Shown: in pieces, positions 23,419 through 26,764 of the stretch
Position numbering within the stretch: position 1 is the stretch's first letter
Layout of the letters: every line of letters begins with the position of its first letter
Assembly (NCBI GenBank): GCA_031550925.1
Contig: JAVBOE010000047.1
Coordinates: 1 to 26,764 of the forward strand
Length of the DNA stretch: 26,764 bases
Origin: JAIRNF01 sp031550925
Lineage (GTDB): Bacteria; Bacteroidota; Bacteroidia; Bacteroidales; UBA932
Reading direction: 5' to 3'
Made by a program: the position numbers and the translations under genes
Notes under the pieces: model-generated
What the model saw: the letters and a program-made list of their open reading frames with translations, nothing else
What the model was told of the DNA's origin: nothing
The model's database searches: none

Positions 23419-26217
23419 ATGAAAAAAATAATCGTGCTCCTTTTCGGAGTCTTACTCGTTTCCGCAAGTCTTTACGCGCAGAAAAAACCTTTAGACCACT
23501 CCGTTTACGATGGATGGCAAAGCGTTGCTAACCCTAAAATATCAGACGATGGCAAGTATGCTGTATATGCCGTAAACCCGCAAGAGGGCGATGGTACGCT
23601 GATGATTGTTGACATAAAAAAGGGAACAACGGTTGAAGTAAACAGAGGTTCGGGATACGAGATAGGCAGCAACTCACAATTTGTTGTATCGCTTATCAAA
23701 CCGCTGTTTGAACAGACAAGAGAGGCAAAGATAAAGAAGAAAAAACCGGAAGAAATGCCAAAAGACTCGTTGGCAATTATCACTTTAACAGATGGCAAAG
23801 TCGAAAAAATTGCTTACGTAAAATCGTTTAAGCTGCCAAAAGAATCGGCTGCATTTCTTGCATACGAGCTAAACCTGCCTGCTGATACCACTAAGGGAAA
23901 AGATAAGCTGAAGAAAGAAAAAGACGAAGGAAATCCGCTTGTAATCCGCCGCATGGCAACAAAAGCACAAGATACTATTAAATATGTGAGCAGCTATGAA
24001 TTTAGCGAAAATGGTAGCTTCCTTGCCGCGTCAATAGCTCCTAACTCTAAGGATAGCCTTGCCAACGCCGGTGTTTTACTATACAACACCGCAACAGGTG
24101 AGCGTAAAATGCTTAGTAACGGAAAAGGTAGCTACAAGCAGCTGTCGTTTGATAAAGCAGGAAATCAGCTGGCATACGTAGCCGAAAGAGATAGCGCACA
24201 AGCCGATCCTAAAATCAATCGCTTATACTACTATACCAATAGTATGGACTCTGCCAGCATTTTGGCAGAGCCTACAACCCCAGGAATGCCGACTAGCTAT
24301 ATGGTTAGCGAACATAAAAAACCTGTTTTTGCAGAAAATGGCGGTAGCCTTTTCTTTGGAACAGTTGCCATTCCGGCCCCAAAAGATACTACCATATACG
24401 ATTTCGAAGTTGCTACACTGGATATCTGGCACTATGCCGATGATTTTAACCAACCTATGCAGCTAAAGAATCTGGAAAGAGAAAAGAAGCGTAGCTATGC
24501 GGCTGTTATATATTTAGCAGATAAAAGCAAGCTTATACCGCTGGAAGATGAAAAGGTTTACACCGTTACCATTAATGAAGAACTTGAAGGTACGAAAAGC
24601 ATTGGTTACGCAATGGGAATAGCGGATAAACAATACCGTATCGAACAACAATGGCTGGGCGATATCAAAAAAGATATTTATACGGTAAACCTTCAAAACG
24701 GACAAAAGAAGCTGATAAAAGAAGCGTTATCGGGATATCAAGCGTTATCGCCATGCGGTAAATATATAAGCTGGTACGATAGAAAAGATCGTCAATACTA
24801 CTCTTATGATATTGCCAACGGAACAACCGTGTGCTTAACTGATAAGCTAGGTGTAAATATTTGGGATGAAAAGAACGATGTTCCTGATGATCCTCGCCCA
24901 TACGGAATGGCAGGTTGGCTAGAAAACGACAAGGCTGTTTTGATCTACGATGCTTACGATATCTGGCAAATTGACCCAACAGGAAACGCAGCAGCAGTAA
25001 ACGTTACCAATGGTATTGGAAGAAACGGAGAGCTGACCTTCCGCTATATAAAAACAGACCCCGAACAGCAGTTTATTGGAGAAAAAGATATGCTTCTACT
25101 CAAAACATTCAACAATACAACCAAAGAAAACGGATTTTACACAAAACAGCTTGCCAAGGCAAAAGAGCTGCCACAAAAGAGGGTTATGGGTGGCTTTACC
25201 TTCTCTATGCCTGTAAAAGCAAAGAACAGCAACGCGTTCTTGTTTACGAAAGCAAATTTTGCTACCACTCCCGACTTACACACAACAGCCGACTGGTGGA
25301 AGACCAGTAGTCAGCTAAGCCACATCAATCCGCAAATGAAAGATTACTTATGGGGAACCGTGGAGCTGATAGACTATAAGACTTTTGACGGAATTGATGC
25401 TCAAGCATTGGTATATAAGCCCGAAAACTTCGACCCCAACAAGAAGTATCCGGTAATGATATATTTCTACGAAAAGCATACAGACGGCTTATACAATCAC
25501 ATTGCCCCTGCTCCCAGCCGCTCTACCATCAATATAGCGTTCTACGCGAGCAGAGGTTACATTGTGCTTGTTCCGGATATCTACTATACCGACGGGCATC
25601 CGGGTCAGAGTGCTTACAACTCTGTTGTAGCTGTTGCGGAGGAGCTGAGCAGAAACTCATGGGTTGATAAGGATAATATGGCCATACAGGGACAAAGCTG
25701 GGGTGGTTACCAAGTTGCCTACCTTATTACTAAAACCAACATGTTTAAAGCAGCCGGTGCTGGTGCTCCCGTATCAAACATGACGAGCGCTTATGGTGGC
25801 GTTCGTTGGGGATCGGGTATGATTCGCCAGTTCCAGTATGAACATACGCAAAGCCGCATTGGAAAAACCTTATGGGATGGCTTTGACTTATACATAGAAA
25901 ACTCGCCGCTATTCTTTGCTGATAAGGTAGAAACCCCGCTGCTTATCATGCACAACGATAACGACGGAGCCGTTCCTTGGTATCAAGGCATAGAGTATTT
26001 TACAGCGCTTCGTCGCTTGGGTAAGACCGTATGGATGCTTCAGTATAATAAGGAAGACCACAACTTAATTGAGCGCAGGAATACAAAAGACCTAAGCATC
26101 CGTCTGCAACAATTTTTTGACCATTACCTAAAAGGCGAAAAAATGCCAAAATGGATGAAATATGGCGTTCCAGCAACCGAAAAGGGAATTGATTGGGGTT
26201 ATGAGCTGGTAGATTAG
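23419..26217 (+). CDS. Exported S9 family (prolyl oligopeptidase/DPP-like) serine peptidase
   Basis: A 932-residue protein when started at ATG 23419, which gives a proper signal peptide (MKKIIVLLFGVLLVSASLYA, then Q). Residues 25-620 form a beta-propeller-like region with repeated strands such as SDDGKYAVYAV and FDKAGNQLAYVAERD. The alpha/beta-hydrolase domain runs from about 650 to 910. The catalytic triad is readable: Ser760 in GQSWGGYQVAYL, Asp849 in HNDNDGAVPW and His881 in NKEDHNL. Such enzymes cleave short peptides, often after proline or small residues, in the periplasm. It is longer than DPP IV-type enzymes of about 720 residues but in line with a Bacteroidota group of about 930. No C-terminal T9SS sorting domain is seen. 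Confidence 0.92.
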   Translation: MKKIIVLLFGVLLVSASLYAQKKPLDHSVYDGWQSVANPKISDDGKYAVYAVNPQEGDGTLMIVDIKKGTTVEVNRGSGYEIGSNSQFVVSLIKPLFEQTREAKIKKKKPEEMPKDSLAIITLTDGKVEKIAYVKSFKLPKESAAFLAYELNLPADTTKGKDKLKKEKDEGNPLVIRRMATKAQDTIKYVSSYEFSENGSFLAASIAPNSKDSLANAGVLLYNTATGERKMLSNGKGSYKQLSFDKAGNQLAYVAERDSAQADPKINRLYYYTNSMDSASILAEPTTPGMPTSYMVSEHKKPVFAENGGSLFFGTVAIPAPKDTTIYDFEVATLDIWHYADDFNQPMQLKNLEREKKRSYAAVIYLADKSKLIPLEDEKVYTVTINEELEGTKSIGYAMGIADKQYRIEQQWLGDIKKDIYTVNLQNGQKKLIKEALSGYQALSPCGKYISWYDRKDRQYYSYDIANGTTVCLTDKLGVNIWDEKNDVPDDPRPYGMAGWLENDKAVLIYDAYDIWQIDPTGNAAAVNVTNGIGRNGELTFRYIKTDPEQQFIGEKDMLLLKTFNNTTKENGFYTKQLAKAKELPQKRVMGGFTFSMPVKAKNSNAFLFTKANFATTPDLHTTADWWKTSSQLSHINPQMKDYLWGTVELIDYKTFDGIDAQALVYKPENFDPNKKYPVMIYFYEKHTDGLYNHIAPAPSRSTINIAFYASRGYIVLVPDIYYTDGHPGQSAYNSVVAVAEELSRNSWVDKDNMAIQGQSWGGYQVAYLITKTNMFKAAGAGAPVSNMTSAYGGVRWGSGMIRQFQYEHTQSRIGKTLWDGFDLYIENSPLFFADKVETPLLIMHNDNDGAVPWYQGIEYFTALRRLGKTVWMLQYNKEDHNLIERRNTKDLSIRLQQFFDHYLKGEKMPKWMKYGVPATEKGIDWGYELVD

Positions 26218-26273
26218 GCTTTAGCTAGTATTACGAAAGAAACGGTACAGCGTATTGCGATATGAGTATTGCG

Positions 26274-26430
26274 AAAAAACATAGGTCATGTCGAACATAG
26301 TGAGACATCTCCTGAAAAGTAGCAATACGTTGAATTAGGCAACAGTGCACTAGCCCCTAAAGGGGACTTTCCAAAGGTCGCTGGCTTAAAGTCCCCTTTA
26401 GGGGATTTAGGGCTAAGCGACTTTTGATAC
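26274..26430. repeat. Composite palindromic repeat element E
   Basis: It contains a perfect 17-bp inverted repeat CCCCTAAAGGGGACTTT (26354-26370 with 26388-26404). It is preceded by GTCATGTCGAACATAGTGAG (26285-26304) and TACGTTGAATTAGGCAACAG, which match element C. The loop CCAAAGGTCGCTGGCTT is the inverted form of the sequence that ends the cvpA reading frame. It lies in the 439-bp gap after the S9 peptidase. The remainder, 26431-26656, is AT-rich with no gene that I can recognise. Confidence 0.8.
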
Positions 26431-26656
26431 ACCCTCTTTTAGTGGGAGCTAGCAATTTAAGTTAATTAGTTGCTGCTAAATCTCTCAAAGCAGCTATAAA
26501 TAATTAAGCAGCTATAAATTGTAAGAAAGATTTTAAAATTAGGACTTCTTATTCTTTTTTTTCCTAACTTGCAGTATTCTCTTAAAAGAGGGAATATTGT
26601 AGTAAAGAATTAACGTTAACTTATTAAATACAAACTTATTAATACGCTTTAAAGCC

Positions 26657-26764
26657 ATGGAGACGATTACAATAACCTTCAATGAACTTAGAAGGATTAA
26701 AGACTCACTGCCGCATGGAAGTATGCAAAAAATTGCTGACGCATTAGAGATCGCGCCCGATACA
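26657..26764 (+). CDS. Start of a small, probably DNA-binding, helix-turn-helix protein (cut by window edge)
   Basis: An ATG at 26657 opens 36 codons to the window end: METITITFNELRRIKDSLPH, then GSMQKIADALEIAPDT. The segment MQKIADALEIAPDT has the pattern of the first helix and turn of an HTH motif. The phrase ELRRIKDSLP...IADxL resembles a small conserved Bacteroidota protein of about 80-100 residues that I recall only loosely. A TAACTTGC at about 26567 is a weak -7 candidate. Function cannot be judged from a fragment. Confidence 0.6.
   Translation, partial: METITITFNELRRIKDSLPHGSMQKIADALEIAPDT

Noticed and set aside
23244..23531. 95-codon frame across the S9 peptidase start
   Set aside because: It runs out of frame into the peptidase gene, has an AT-rich composition and resembles no protein family.

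Overview
The window looks like chromosomal DNA of a Bacteroidota bacterium, probably of the Bacteroidales/Marinilabiliales type. The evidence is a PorV-type outer-membrane protein of the type IX secretion system, a DUF4271 membrane protein, a Bacteroidota-style Tgt and rnpA-yidD pair, AT-rich gene starts without strong Shine-Dalgarno sequences, and several promoters of the Bacteroidetes form (-7 TAnnTTTG, sometimes with TTTG near -33). I see no phage, insertion sequence with a transposase, CRISPR array, tRNA or rRNA.

Layout. Positions 1-5742 hold four minus-strand genes: a PLP aminotransferase cut by the window edge, a membrane-anchored LTA-synthase/sulfatase-family transferase, porV, and tgt. 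From 6184 on every recognised protein gene is on the plus strand. They are an S41 protease, a secreted endonuclease/exonuclease/phosphatase protein, a ZIP metal transporter, an unknown secreted protein, a CvpA-like membrane protein, a TolC-type outer-membrane factor with an HlyD-type adaptor, tsaB, an LptF/LptG permease, htpG, a small outer-membrane beta-barrel, then the cluster SUI1/yciH - DUF4271 - hemD - rnpA - yidD, a 932-residue S9 peptidase, and the start of a probable small DNA-binding protein. Most are housekeeping or envelope functions: tRNA modification (tgt, tsaB), tRNA and rRNA processing (rnpA), haem synthesis (hemD), chaperoning (htpG), LPS export (lptG), efflux (tolC plus adaptor) and protein insertion or secretion (yidD, porV).

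The unusual material is between the genes. A well-formed cobalamin riboswitch with its own promoter lies on the minus strand (about 8757-8900) and points at no recognisable B12 gene. Downstream of it are only a 30-codon ORF, a terminator-like hairpin and a repeat element. Most long intergenic spaces are filled with composite, nested inverted repeats built from a few shared modules, and one of these appears to have supplied the last dozen codons of the CvpA-like gene. A second repeat family of about 215 bp is present twice, one copy carrying a 51-nt extra segment. A decayed copy of the htpG 3' end lies on the far side of the neighbouring outer-membrane protein gene, so that this gene is flanked by direct repeats like an inserted segment.
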